Source: Nocardioides sp. YR527
Lineage (GTDB): Bacteria > Actinomycetota > Actinomycetes > Propionibacteriales > Nocardioidaceae
Length of the DNA: 64,000 nt
Assembly (NCBI RefSeq): GCF_900101045.1
Contig: NZ_FNFN01000004.1
Coordinates: 576,564 to 640,563 of the forward strand
Direction of reading: 5' to 3'
Below the pieces are notes generated by a model. It did no database searches. It was not told where the DNA came from and saw nothing but the letters and a program-made list of their open reading frames with translations. Position 1 is the first letter of the stretch, and each line of letters begins with the position of its first letter. The translations under genes and the position numbers were made by a program. This document shows positions 26,809 through 34,762 of the stretch, piece after piece.

Positions 26809-28029
26809 GTGAATCGCGGCCGATCGGTCCTTGAGCAGGGACCCGCGCCGACTCGCTGGTGGGTGCTGGTCGTACTCGGTTCACTGGTCGCCATGGGGCC
26901 GTGGACGGTCGACGCCTATCTTCCCGCGTTTCCCGAGATGGCCACGGACCTCCGCGCGAGTCCGGCCCAGATCCAGCTGACACTCACCAGCGCTCTTGTC
27001 GGGCTCGGGGCCGGGCAGCTCCTGCTTGGCCCGTTGTCGGACTCCCTCGGGCGGAAGCGGCCGCTTCTTCTCGGAATCCTCCTCCACATCGGTGCATCGA
27101 TCGCCGCTGCGATGGCCCCTTCGACAGAAGTGCTGGTGGGCCTTCGTTTCGTCCAAGGCGTCGGCTCCGCAGCAGCCGCAGTGATCGCCATGGCCATCGT
27201 GCGCGATCTATACGACGGAGCACGACTGGCCGCCACACTCTCCCGGCTCATGCTGATAACCGGGGTAGCGCCGACAGTCGCGCCCAGCTTCGGAGCGCAA
27301 CTGTTACAGGTCGCCGACTGGCGAGGGATCTTTCTCGGGCTCGCAGGCATCGGGACCCTGGTCTTCGGCGTCGCAGCGCTCCTGATACCCGAAACTCTGC
27401 CGCCGACCCAACGTACTCCCTTCCGTGCTCGAACCGTGACGAGGACCTATCACCAGCAGCTCGCCAACACCCGATTCGTCCGTTACGTCGGGATCGTCGC
27501 TGGCTGCGCGACACTCATGTTCATCTACATCGCTGGCTCGCCATTCGTGCTCCAAGAACAGTTCGGTGCGTCACAGCGTGCGTACGGATGGATCTTCGGT
27601 GGCGGAGCGGTGGTCTTGACGGTCACGCCCCAGCTGACTCCCCTCATGCTTCGTCACTACCGTCCGACCACGCTCCTCCTGGTCCTCCTGCCTGGGACGG
27701 TCTGCGCCTCCGCCGCGCTCTTGGTGACCGCCTACTTTGATCTGCTCGAGGTCGAGCTTGCCGTCGTGCTCATCTGGACCATGCTGGGAATCGTTGGATG
27801 CGCAACGCCGATCGCGACTGCGCTCGCCCTCACCCAGGTCCACAGCGGGGCCGGGTCCGCGGCCGCGGTATTGGGTGCGGCCCGATTCGTCCTTGCCGCA
27901 TCATGCGCTCCCCTCGTAGGACTCATGACGCTCTTCCTGAACGCGGCGGCGGCCATGGGGTTGGTCATGGTGGTCCTCTCCGTCTTGTCCTGCATCGTCT
28001 TGTGGGCGGGCACGCGCCATGACCGCTGA
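26809..28029 (+). CDS. MFS drug efflux transporter, Bcr/CflA type (second copy of the family)
   Basis: A ~406-residue transporter with the same family marks as the pump at 14718: WTVDAYLPAFPEMATDLRAS and LGPLSDSLGRKRPLL. About 12 membrane segments. The start is uncertain: GTG 26809 is the nearest canonical codon but has poor spacing; a TTG at 26755 lacks a ribosome site; an in-frame ATT at 26791 is ideally placed 7-9 bases after AGGAGGAG. No regulator gene is adjacent. Its codon use is less GC-biased than the catabolic operons, which together with nearby integrase remnants suggests transfer. Confidence 0.85.
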   Translation: MNRGRSVLEQGPAPTRWWVLVVLGSLVAMGPWTVDAYLPAFPEMATDLRASPAQIQLTLTSALVGLGAGQLLLGPLSDSLGRKRPLLLGILLHIGASIAAAMAPSTEVLVGLRFVQGVGSAAAAVIAMAIVRDLYDGARLAATLSRLMLITGVAPTVAPSFGAQLLQVADWRGIFLGLAGIGTLVFGVAALLIPETLPPTQRTPFRARTVTRTYHQQLANTRFVRYVGIVAGCATLMFIYIAGSPFVLQEQFGASQRAYGWIFGGGAVVLTVTPQLTPLMLRHYRPTTLLLVLLPGTVCASAALLVTAYFDLLEVELAVVLIWTMLGIVGCATPIATALALTQVHSGAGSAAAVLGAARFVLAASCAPLVGLMTLFLNAAAAMGLVMVVLSVLSCIVLWAGTRHDR

Positions 28030-28094
28030 GCACTACATCGCCGCAACCAGCATGTGAATGCACCGACCGCCGAACTGGTGGGAATGGGTTTGGA

Positions 28095-28297
28095 CGAGCA
28101 AACCGAGGTTCGTCTGGGTAACCGGTCGACCCGGGTGAACAAGGCCTAGAAGCGGGTAGGCGAGAACGGCGAGACCGAGGTTCCGTCGTGGCTGAAGAAG
28201 CAACTTCGAGACATGCACACGATGCGCGAGCACTACCTCCGCGACCCAAAGACACCGAAGTCAGGGCGTACGGTCTCGATCTCGGCGTGTCTGGGTG
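28095..28297 (+). pseudogene. Tyrosine-integrase remnant 1
   Basis: The plus-strand frame reads NRSTRVNKA, stop, KRVGENGETEVPSWLKKQ, then MREHYLRDPKTPKSGRTVSI: a piece of the catalytic domain of a phage-type tyrosine recombinase. The corresponding piece of the integrase at 30509-30690 is clearly homologous (for example ENGETEIPSWLKKQ and KTPKSRRTVSI) but differs at roughly one base in five, so this is a separate, older relic and not a fresh duplication. An internal TAG at 28147 and missing ends make it inactive. Confidence 0.75.
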
Positions 28298-28410
28298 GGA
28301 GCGGCGGCTCATAAAGTACGGAGCGGGCAGGGTGGCTGGCGCGGCGGCCGGAATGAAGGCGGTGTGAAGCCGGTGTAAGCAAGACAACGGAAGTGGGCGT
28401 GCGACCTCTT

Positions 28411-28459
28411 GTGGATGGGGTTCATCCGCTCTACGCTCCTTGCGGATAGGTCTATCCGC
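28411..28459. promoter_or_regulatory. Tandem palindromic operators upstream of the secreted hydrolase
   Basis: GCGGATAGGTCTATCCGC at 28442-28459 is an 18-base inverted repeat with perfect 8-base arms. A related, weaker repeat with GTGGATG and CATCCGC arms lies at 28411-28429. Their centres are about 31 bases apart (three turns). They end 51 bases before the hydrolase start, the expected place for repressor sites. No regulator gene adjoins, so the controlling protein would be encoded elsewhere. Confidence 0.65.
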
Positions 28460-28510
28460 TTTAGCCTTTCTCTACCCCCAAGCGCGACCGACTCGATGAG
28501 GAGTTCCTTG

Positions 28511-29551
28511 ATGTCTGCTGCCCTTCCGTCCCCTCGGAGACCACGCACCCGGCGCTGTATGCGAAACCTGATAGCCACCCTGGCGGCGACCACCGCCTGC
28601 GTTGGCGGTCTCGTCACCGCCGAGGGAGGCAACGCCGCCGCACCGCAGGTGAGTTCGTCGAAGGCGACGACCGGCTACACGACGTACACCGACATCGCGT
28701 ACGCGTCCGGCGCCAGCCAGGCTCTCGACCTGTACGTGCCCAACGGCGCCCGCGGGCCGCTCCCGGTGATCGTCTACGTCCACGGTGGTGCCTGGCTCGG
28801 CAGCGACAAGGCCGAGCTCAAGCGGACCCTCGGCTGGGAAGCCCTGCTCGACCAGGGCTTCGCGGTCGCCTCCGTGAACTACACTCTCAGCGGCGCCGCC
28901 AAGTACCCGACGCAGATCCACGAGGTGAAGTCCGCCGTCCGGTTCCTGCGTTCCGTCGGCCCCAAGTACAAGCTCAACGGGAAGATCGGGCTGATGGGCG
29001 CCTCCGCGGGTGGCCAGATCGCCAACGTGGTGGGCACAAGCTGCGCTGTCCGCTCGCTTGAGGGCACCATCGGCGTGACCCGGACCTCCAGCTGCGTCGA
29101 CGCGGTGATGGACATCGCGGGGCCGACCGATCTCGGCACACTGGCCGCCGCCGTCCCAACCCTGTCAGGTGCAGTCACCGCTTACCTCGGCTGCTCGGCC
29201 GGTGTGGAGTCCTGCTCAGCCGCCGCGCTGAAGTCGGCCGACCCGACCACGTACCTGGCCTCCTCGCGATACGTCCCGCCCTTCCTCATCGCGCACGGTG
29301 ACGTCGACACGGTGGTCCCGTTGGCGCAGAGTCAGCGGTTCTTCACCGCGCTGAAGGAGTCGTGCGACAACGTCAGCATGTACACGCTGGCCGGGCAGGA
29401 CCACTTCTTCGCCACCCTCGGCGCCTTCCTCGAGCCGTTCCCCGCACGGACCGTACAGACCTCGAAGGGCTGCAGAAAGACGACGACCTCCACCGAGCCG
29501 CCGCTCAGCTACGCCACGATCGGCAAGTTCTTCAGCAGTAACTTGCGCTGA
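28511..29551 (+). CDS. Secreted alpha/beta hydrolase (esterase/lipase-like)
   Basis: A 346-residue exported esterase. The N terminus has a long basic segment with RR, a hydrophobic core (LIATLAATTACVGGLV) and an AxA-type cleavage site near GNAAA. The mature enzyme shows HGGAWLGSDKAE (oxyanion hole), the nucleophile in LMGASAGGQIA, the acid in AHGDVDTVVPL and the histidine in AGQDHFFATLG, the full catalytic set of the carboxylesterase/BD-FAE group. ATG 28511 has GAGGAG 7 bases upstream; an ATG at 28496 overlaps that site. It is isolated from the operons around it and controlled by tandem operators. Confidence 0.88.
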   Translation: MSAALPSPRRPRTRRCMRNLIATLAATTACVGGLVTAEGGNAAAPQVSSSKATTGYTTYTDIAYASGASQALDLYVPNGARGPLPVIVYVHGGAWLGSDKAELKRTLGWEALLDQGFAVASVNYTLSGAAKYPTQIHEVKSAVRFLRSVGPKYKLNGKIGLMGASAGGQIANVVGTSCAVRSLEGTIGVTRTSSCVDAVMDIAGPTDLGTLAAAVPTLSGAVTAYLGCSAGVESCSAAALKSADPTTYLASSRYVPPFLIAHGDVDTVVPLAQSQRFFTALKESCDNVSMYTLAGQDHFFATLGAFLEPFPARTVQTSKGCRKTTTSTEPPLSYATIGKFFSSNLR

Positions 29552-29640
29552 GGCGCCGTACGTTGATGGATTTCAACAGCGGGTCCGTGCCAGTCGATGT
29601 GCCCGAACGGTGCCCGAACAGACTGAAATGAAGAGTGGCG

Positions 29641-29664
29641 CTGACCTGAGTTTCCTCAGGTCAG
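29641..29664. terminator. Hairpin after the hydrolase gene
   Basis: CTGACCTGAG-TTTC-CTCAGGTCAG, a perfect 10-base-pair stem with a four-base loop about 90 bases after the hydrolase stop. No T-run follows, so it may act as a terminator or belong to the attachment-site structure. Confidence 0.5.
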
Positions 29665-29680
29665 GGCCACAATACAATGC

Positions 29681-29702
29681 GTGCGCGAGGGGGACTTGAA
29701 CC
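29681..29702 (-). other. tRNA 3'-end fragment, probable att site
   Basis: On the minus strand the sequence GGTTCAAGTCCCCCTCGC followed by GCAC is the T loop, T-stem 3' strand and acceptor 3' strand of a tRNA. The sequence before it does not complete a tRNA: the T-stem 5' strand is wrong and no anticodon arm can be drawn. Such 3' fragments are what integration of a tRNA-targeting element leaves at its distal end. It lies ~145 bases from the integrase start, the usual distance for an att core. tRNA identity is not determinable here. Confidence 0.6.
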
Positions 29703-29795
29703 GCTCTAAACGTCCAGGTCAGGCCCTGGTACTGGCGCTTCAGGCGTGAATCTGGCTCCCGTTGCACGCCGTTACCTCCGGTTCTCACCGGTGAT

Positions 29796-29814
29796 GTGCC
29801 CAACGGTTGGGCAC
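29796..29814. repeat. Palindrome next to the integrase start
   Basis: GTGCCCAAC-G-GTTGGGCAC, perfect 9-base arms. It ends 32 bases before the integrase ATG and may be an arm-type recombinase or excisionase site or an operator. Similar half-sites (GTGCCCGAAC, GTGCCCGAACAG) occur as a direct repeat near 29598-29623. Confidence 0.5.
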
Positions 29815-29846
29815 GCATCCCCACCTATCCGGTGGAGGTGCAGACC

Positions 29847-30830
29847 ATGGCATGGATCGAGAAGAAGAAGCGTGGGGACGGGATTGTTTCGGCGCACGTG
29901 ATCTGGCGACTCGGTGGTGGGCGTGCGGGTGAGCGTCAGATCGAGACGTTCAGCGCAGGCAGGAGCGAGGAGAACGTGGCCAGGGCCGAAGGCTTCCTGA
30001 GGATGGTCGTGTCGGCAGGGCAGCGTTGGCCCGAGGGGTGGATCAAGGGCGAGGGTTTCGTGCGCCCGAACGGTGTTGACCCGCTGGCGGAAGTACCGAC
30101 CTTCGAGGCGATCGGGGAGGAGTACGTACGTCAGATCGTCGATATCACGCCGGGCCAGCGCAAGCGCTACCTCTCGCAGGTGTCGACGTTGGCGAAGACC
30201 GAGATCCGTGGCGCGGTGCTGATCGACTGGGACAGGGCGCTCAAGACAAAGGCGAACTACACGGACTGATGTACGGCGTCTTCAACTATGCCGTCGAGCA
30301 GGGATTCCTCACGGTCGACCCCTGTGCGCGGACCGCGCCCGAGCGGCGACGGGTCAAGCAGTCGCAGGCCGAGCTCCGGTTCCTGACTGAGGACGAGTTC
30401 GGAAAGGTTGCCGCGAAAGGCGGCGGGATATGGGTATGACTCTGCCGACCTGATCCGGGTGACCGCCGGCATTGGATTGCGGTTCGGTGAGGTGACCGCG
30501 TTGTGGGTCAGTGATGTCGACCTGTGTAACCGCACAGTCCGGGTCAGCAAGGCCTGGAAGCGGGTGGGGGAGAACGGTGAGACCGAGATCCCCTCGTGGT
30601 TGAAGAAGCAGGTGCGGGACAAGCACACGATGCGGGAGCACTACCTGGGCAACCCGAAGACCCCGAAGTCGCGGCGTACGGTCTCCATCTCGCCCGGCAT
30701 CGCAGCCATCCTCGAGAAACTCATCGAGGGCAAGGCTGCCAACGACTTCGTGTTCGTCTCCGCCGCCCCTACGTCTGGTGCACGGCGATGGCGAGGCAGC
30801 CGGTTGACCGCCCGCACCGCTGATCCAACA
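29847..30830 (+). pseudogene. Tyrosine integrase, broken by frameshifts and truncated (remnant 2)
   Basis: Begins well: GGAGG before ATG 29847, an AP2-like N-terminal domain (MAWIEKKKRGDGIVSAHVIW) and a SAM-like core-binding domain up to ALKTKANYTD. At ~30268 the frame shifts to MYGVFNYAVEQGFLTVDPCA and then LRFLTEDEF; a second shift at ~30425 leads to the catalytic domain with the first arginine (IRVTAGIGLRFGEVTALWV). After ~30780 the sequence no longer fits, so the HxxR and tyrosine motifs are absent. It is inactive. Confidence 0.85.
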
Positions 30831-31023
30831 GGTAGGGATTTTGGTGCCGCGTTGCCGGGTCGAGAGGCTTTCGCTGCCACGACCCGGCAACGTTGCCACC
30901 TAGAGGACGGCGGCGGGAGCATAGCGACCGCGGTGCGGCACGGTCGCATCAAACCAGTCCGTCAGATCCACCTGATTGCGCCTCAGCCGTAGCGCCTTGC
31001 CGCGCCACAGCCTGATGCGCGCC

Positions 31024-32373
31024 TCACCCGTTGAGCTGTCCTCTCGGCTCCCGTGCGAGCGCAGGCAGGGGCTCTCGCCGTTCGTCCGACATGGTGAACA
31101 GAGCCAGCACACCGAGGGTGCAGACGGCAGTGATGTACCAGAAGAAGTACTCCGGATGGCCAGCGGCGGTAAGAGTGGTGATGACGAGCGGCGCAGTCCC
31201 CCCGAAGAGCGCGACAGCGAGGTTGCACCAGGCTCCGATCCCTACGCCCCGCAGATTCGGCGGTAGTAGATCGGAAAGTACGGCCGGGGCGATCGAGGTA
31301 GCCATAGCGAACAGGCCGAGCCCGACTCCGAAGACGACCACGAGGTTGAGCTTGTCGCTGGTGAGCAACGTGGAGAGCGGAACCGTGATGACCGTGAAGA
31401 CGATGGCGCAGGCCAACAGAAGGTTTCTCCTCCCGATCCGGTCCGCTAGAGCTCCGAACGGGTACTGCAGCAGGACGAACACGAACATCCCGATCGAGAG
31501 TGCGAGGAACGTGTCCGATTCGCTCGCGCCGACGGCGCCGCCCTCATTCTGGTCGATGGTGGCGTAGATCTTCAGTGCGTTGGTGAGGGTGTAGTAGACG
31601 ACGGTGGTCATGCTCACCATGCCGATGATCTGGAGGACGGAGCGTGGGTGGTCGCGCACGGTCGTCCAGAGCGGCCGAGCTACGGGTTCGGTGTCGGCCA
31701 CGCTGTCCGCGTACTCGGGGGATTCGTCCATGGATGTCCGCAGCCAGAGAACGACGAGGCCGAAGACGGCTCCCAGAATGAAGGGAACCCGCCAGCCCCA
31801 CGCCGAGACGGCGTCAGCGTCGAAGCTGGTCGTGATCCAGTAGCCAAGGAGCGAGGCGGCCAGGGTCGCGCTTCCCGTAGAGATGTAGGCGACCGAGGCG
31901 TACCTGCCCTTACGGTCACTGGGTGCGATCTCGTACAGGTAGGCATAGGAATTGCCGACCTCACCTCCGGTCGAGATTCCCTGCGCGACGCGAGCCAGGA
32001 GTAGCAGCAGCGGCGCCGCCCAGCCGATGGTGTCGAAGGTCGGGGTGAGGCCGATGACCAGCGAACCCCCGCACATGAGGCAGATGCTCAGCAGGAGCGC
32101 TGGCTTGCGCCCGCGACGATCGGCAAGGCGACCGATGACGATCCCGCCGAGGGGCCGAAACAGGAATGCCAGGGCGAAGGTCGAAGCGGTGTAGAGGTAC
32201 GCCAGGATCGGCTCGTCGTCGGGAAAGTACTGGGTTGCGAAGATTGTCGAGAACAATCCGAAGATGGTCCAGTCGAACCACTCGACCGCGTTGCCGGCGC
32301 TGGCGGCGAACAGGTTCCGCAGAGGGGTGGTCGGTCTCTTGTCCGCCGCGGCGGAATGATTGGTCATTGCCAT
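31024..32373 (-). CDS. MFS transporter, metabolite:H+ symporter (MHS) family
   Basis: A 449-residue transporter. AASAGNAVEWFDWTIFGLFS at the first helix, FRPLGGIVIGRLADRRGRKP (motif A) and GGEVGNSYAYLYEIAP are diagnostic of the MHS family (ShiA, KgtP, ProP relatives), which import carboxylates or zwitterions with protons. It starts 15 bases after the M20 hydrolase stop, so both form an operon, and the likely cargo is the hydrolase substrate, such as an N-acyl amino acid or amidated acid. Confidence 0.92.
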   Translation of the reverse strand: MAMTNHSAAADKRPTTPLRNLFAASAGNAVEWFDWTIFGLFSTIFATQYFPDDEPILAYLYTASTFALAFLFRPLGGIVIGRLADRRGRKPALLLSICLMCGGSLVIGLTPTFDTIGWAAPLLLLLARVAQGISTGGEVGNSYAYLYEIAPSDRKGRYASVAYISTGSATLAASLLGYWITTSFDADAVSAWGWRVPFILGAVFGLVVLWLRTSMDESPEYADSVADTEPVARPLWTTVRDHPRSVLQIIGMVSMTTVVYYTLTNALKIYATIDQNEGGAVGASESDTFLALSIGMFVFVLLQYPFGALADRIGRRNLLLACAIVFTVITVPLSTLLTSDKLNLVVVFGVGLGLFAMATSIAPAVLSDLLPPNLRGVGIGAWCNLAVALFGGTAPLVITTLTAAGHPEYFFWYITAVCTLGVLALFTMSDERREPLPALAREPRGQLNG

Positions 32374-32388
32374 GATGTGTCCCGGTCG

Positions 32389-33609
32389 TCAGAGTGTCGC
32401 GAGCTGGTCGAGTCGGCGCAGAGCCAACTGAGCGTTGAACGCTGCTCCCATCGGGAGGACGCCGTCGTCGAAGGTCGCGAGAGCGGAGTGGTTGTAGGGA
32501 GCGGTGCTCGGGTCTCCGCCCACCGGCATGGCGCCGAGGCCGATGAAGGCTCCCGGCACGTGGGCCAGGACCCTTGAGAAGTCCTCAGATCCGTTGAGCG
32601 GACGCGCGAGGTGCATGTTCTTGTCCTCGCCGAACAGGTCGATCGCGGTTGTCGCGGCGAAGGAGGCTTCGGACTCGTCGTTCACCGTGATGGGGTACTG
32701 GTCGACGTAGCGGGCGTCGACGGTGACACCGTGGGCGTGGGCGATCCCTTCGATCAGCTGCACGCTGAGGGTACGGAGCCGCTCCCGCGCCTCTGGAGAG
32801 TAGGACCTGACGGTTGCCTCGAAGTGTGCGGTGTCGGGTATGACGTTGGCCTTGGTGCCGGCTTGGAACAGCCCGACGCTGATGACGACCGGGTCGAACG
32901 CGTCGAACCTCTTGGTGATCATCGTCTCCAAGGCATGCACCATCTCCGCGGCGATCGAGATCGGGTCCTTGGACCGGTGCGGCATCGAGCCGTGCCCACC
33001 GACCCCGGTGACCGTGACGTGAAGCTCGTCCGACGCCGACAGCACGAGTCCGCCCTTGTGAGTGAACACCCCGTTGTGTGCCAGGGACGAGAAGACGTGC
33101 AGCGCGTACGCAGCATCGACCTGGCGGCCCGCGGCGGTCAAGACGCCCTCGTCGACCATGTGCTGGGCGCCGTCCCATCCCTCCTCTCCGGGTTGAAACA
33201 TGAAGACGACCTTGCCCTTGAGGCGGTCGCGGTGAGCGGCCAGAAGGCGCGCTGCTCCCACGAGCATGGCGACGTGCATGTCGTGCCCGCAGGCGTGCAT
33301 CACGCCGGGACGTTCCGAACGGTAGGGGACGTCGGCTGCCTCATCGATCGGGAGCGCGTCCATGTCCGAGCGCAACAACACGCTCCGTGTGTCCTGGCCG
33401 GACATGGCCGGCGCGGTGCCCTCCAAGACAGCCGTCACCGACGTGCTCGTCTTCCCCAAGGTGATCTCGAGCGGCAGCGACTCCAGTGCGCTCAGGATCC
33501 GCTCCTGGGTCCGCGGAAGGTCCAGCCCGATCTCTGGCTGCTTGTGCACGTCGTGCCGAAGCCTCGTCATCTCGGGCTCCAAAGCCTTGGCATCGCTGAG
33601 CAGATCCAT
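32389..33609 (-). CDS. M20D-family amidohydrolase (hippurate hydrolase-like)
   Basis: A 406-residue metallo-amidohydrolase. Metal-binding segments HACGHDMHVAML and FQPGEEGWDGAQHM, the dimerisation-domain motif GHGSMPHRSKDP, and the late NGSEDFSRVL are all present. Family members hydrolyse N-acyl amino acids, hippurate, indole-3-acetyl amino acids or p-aminobenzoyl-glutamate. Hippurate (benzoylglycine) or phenylacetyl-amino acids would fit the aromatic setting, but the substrate is inferred only. First gene of a two-gene operon. Confidence 0.92.
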   Translation of the reverse strand: MDLLSDAKALEPEMTRLRHDVHKQPEIGLDLPRTQERILSALESLPLEITLGKTSTSVTAVLEGTAPAMSGQDTRSVLLRSDMDALPIDEAADVPYRSERPGVMHACGHDMHVAMLVGAARLLAAHRDRLKGKVVFMFQPGEEGWDGAQHMVDEGVLTAAGRQVDAAYALHVFSSLAHNGVFTHKGGLVLSASDELHVTVTGVGGHGSMPHRSKDPISIAAEMVHALETMITKRFDAFDPVVISVGLFQAGTKANVIPDTAHFEATVRSYSPEARERLRTLSVQLIEGIAHAHGVTVDARYVDQYPITVNDESEASFAATTAIDLFGEDKNMHLARPLNGSEDFSRVLAHVPGAFIGLGAMPVGGDPSTAPYNHSALATFDDGVLPMGAAFNAQLALRRLDQLATL

Positions 33610-33688
33610 CCCGACTCCTCTCTGGGTACGACACGATGTGTACCGGTGACATCGAGTGTCAGCATCGATACGCGCACACCTGTCAGAT

Positions 33689-33712
33689 CGACAGATTCGT
33701 GATCATCTGTCG
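33689..33712. promoter_or_regulatory. Palindromic operator between M20 operon and Lrp-type regulator
   Basis: CGACAGAT and ATCTGTCG arms (perfect, 8 bases) separated by 8 bases, in the 125-base divergent gap, 22 bases from the regulator start. A further CTGTC half-site precedes it at 33680-33684. Likely bound by the adjacent Lrp-type protein. Confidence 0.65.
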
Positions 33713-33734
33713 CAAATAGGAGAAGATCTGTGAT

Positions 33735-34745
33735 GTGAGTGACATGGACGAGCAGGATCTTGCACTTCTTCATGCGCTACAGATCGCACCGAGGACAACC
33801 TGGACGGCGGCGGCAGAGATCCTCGAGACCTCTGCCGCCCGTCTTGCGGAGAGATGGCTTCGTCTGCGATCACAGGGACTCGCCTGGGTCACCGCGTACC
33901 CGTCACCACTTCCCGGCTGGCCGGTGATCGGATTCATGGAGATCGAGTGTCCCCCGGAGGACTGGCCCGCGACGGTGCGCGCTCTCTGTGCAGACCCGCG
34001 TGTCGCCAGCGTCGAGGAGACAGCGCGCAACTGGGAGGTTCGCGCCACCGTCTTCGCCCGCGATCTCTCGGAGCTGACCTCGTTCATGCGCGAAGATCTT
34101 GCTGCGCTCAGTCCACGCGTTCGGTGTCAGACCTACTTCGCCACGACCGTTCACCAGCACGGATCCAGTTGGCGGTTGGACGCGTTGGACGCTGCTCAGC
34201 GGCGAGGCTTCGAAGCCATCGCCGCTGAGCAGCGTTCCGAACCAGGAGTGACGCCGCCGCTCGACGCGGGTCCCCTGATAGAGGCTCTGTCGAAGGACGG
34301 CCGAGCAACGGCGGCGGATCTGGCACGAGCGACGGGCCGAAATCCGGCCTCGGTTCGCCGCCAGCTTCCGCGGCTGCTCGCTTCCGGGATGTTGACGTTT
34401 CGGTGCGAGGTCTCCCAGGTCGCGTCGCACTGGCCGGTCAACTGCACCTACTTCGTACGCATCGCGGCAGACCAGCATGACCGGACCGTCGCGGCCCTGC
34501 GGACGCTGCCGGAGCTGCGCCAATGCGTGGCGACGACCGGGTCGACGAACCTGATGTTCACGGTGTGGGTCCGTTCGCTCGAACGCCTCCTGGACCTCGA
34601 GTTCATCTTGGGCGAGAGGCTGCCATGGCTCCAGATCATCAACAGCTCCGTGGCTGTGCGGACGCGCAAGAGAATGGGCTGGATCCTCGACGAGCATGGG
34701 AGGGCCTTACACATGGTGCCGCTTGGAGTGACGTCCAGCGGATGA
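33735..34745 (+). CDS. Double-length Lrp/AsnC-family regulator
   Basis: A 336-residue regulator with two Lrp units in tandem: helix-turn-helix DEQDLALLHALQIAPRTTWT near residue 5 and a second at LIEALSKDGRATAADLARA near residue 180, each followed by an effector (RAM-like) domain. Such double AsnC proteins are common in actinobacteria. GTG 33735 is chosen over ATG 33744 because AGGAG at 33717-33721 is closer. It diverges from the M20/MHS operon, which it probably controls in response to an amino acid or conjugate. Confidence 0.88.
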   Translation: MSDMDEQDLALLHALQIAPRTTWTAAAEILETSAARLAERWLRLRSQGLAWVTAYPSPLPGWPVIGFMEIECPPEDWPATVRALCADPRVASVEETARNWEVRATVFARDLSELTSFMREDLAALSPRVRCQTYFATTVHQHGSSWRLDALDAAQRRGFEAIAAEQRSEPGVTPPLDAGPLIEALSKDGRATAADLARATGRNPASVRRQLPRLLASGMLTFRCEVSQVASHWPVNCTYFVRIAADQHDRTVAALRTLPELRQCVATTGSTNLMFTVWVRSLERLLDLEFILGERLPWLQIINSSVAVRTRKRMGWILDEHGRALHMVPLGVTSSG

Positions 34746-34762
34746 CACCCCACGGACGAGGA

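Larger units (their letters stand above)
29552..29846. other. Integration-site region between hydrolase and integrase
   Basis: No gene. This 295-base stretch holds a hairpin (29641-29664), a tRNA 3'-end fragment on the minus strand (29681-29702), a palindrome (29796-29814) and the ribosome site of the integrase. That is the usual content of an att junction beside an integrase gene. Confidence 0.65.

Noticed and set aside
29600..29760. An intact tRNA gene on the minus strand
   Set aside because: Only the T-arm and acceptor 3' strand are present; no D-arm, anticodon arm or matching acceptor 5' strand can be drawn, so it is treated as an att remnant.
28095..30690. A recent direct duplication of one integrase
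   Set aside because: The two pieces differ at roughly one base in five and have different lesions, so they are related but independent relics.
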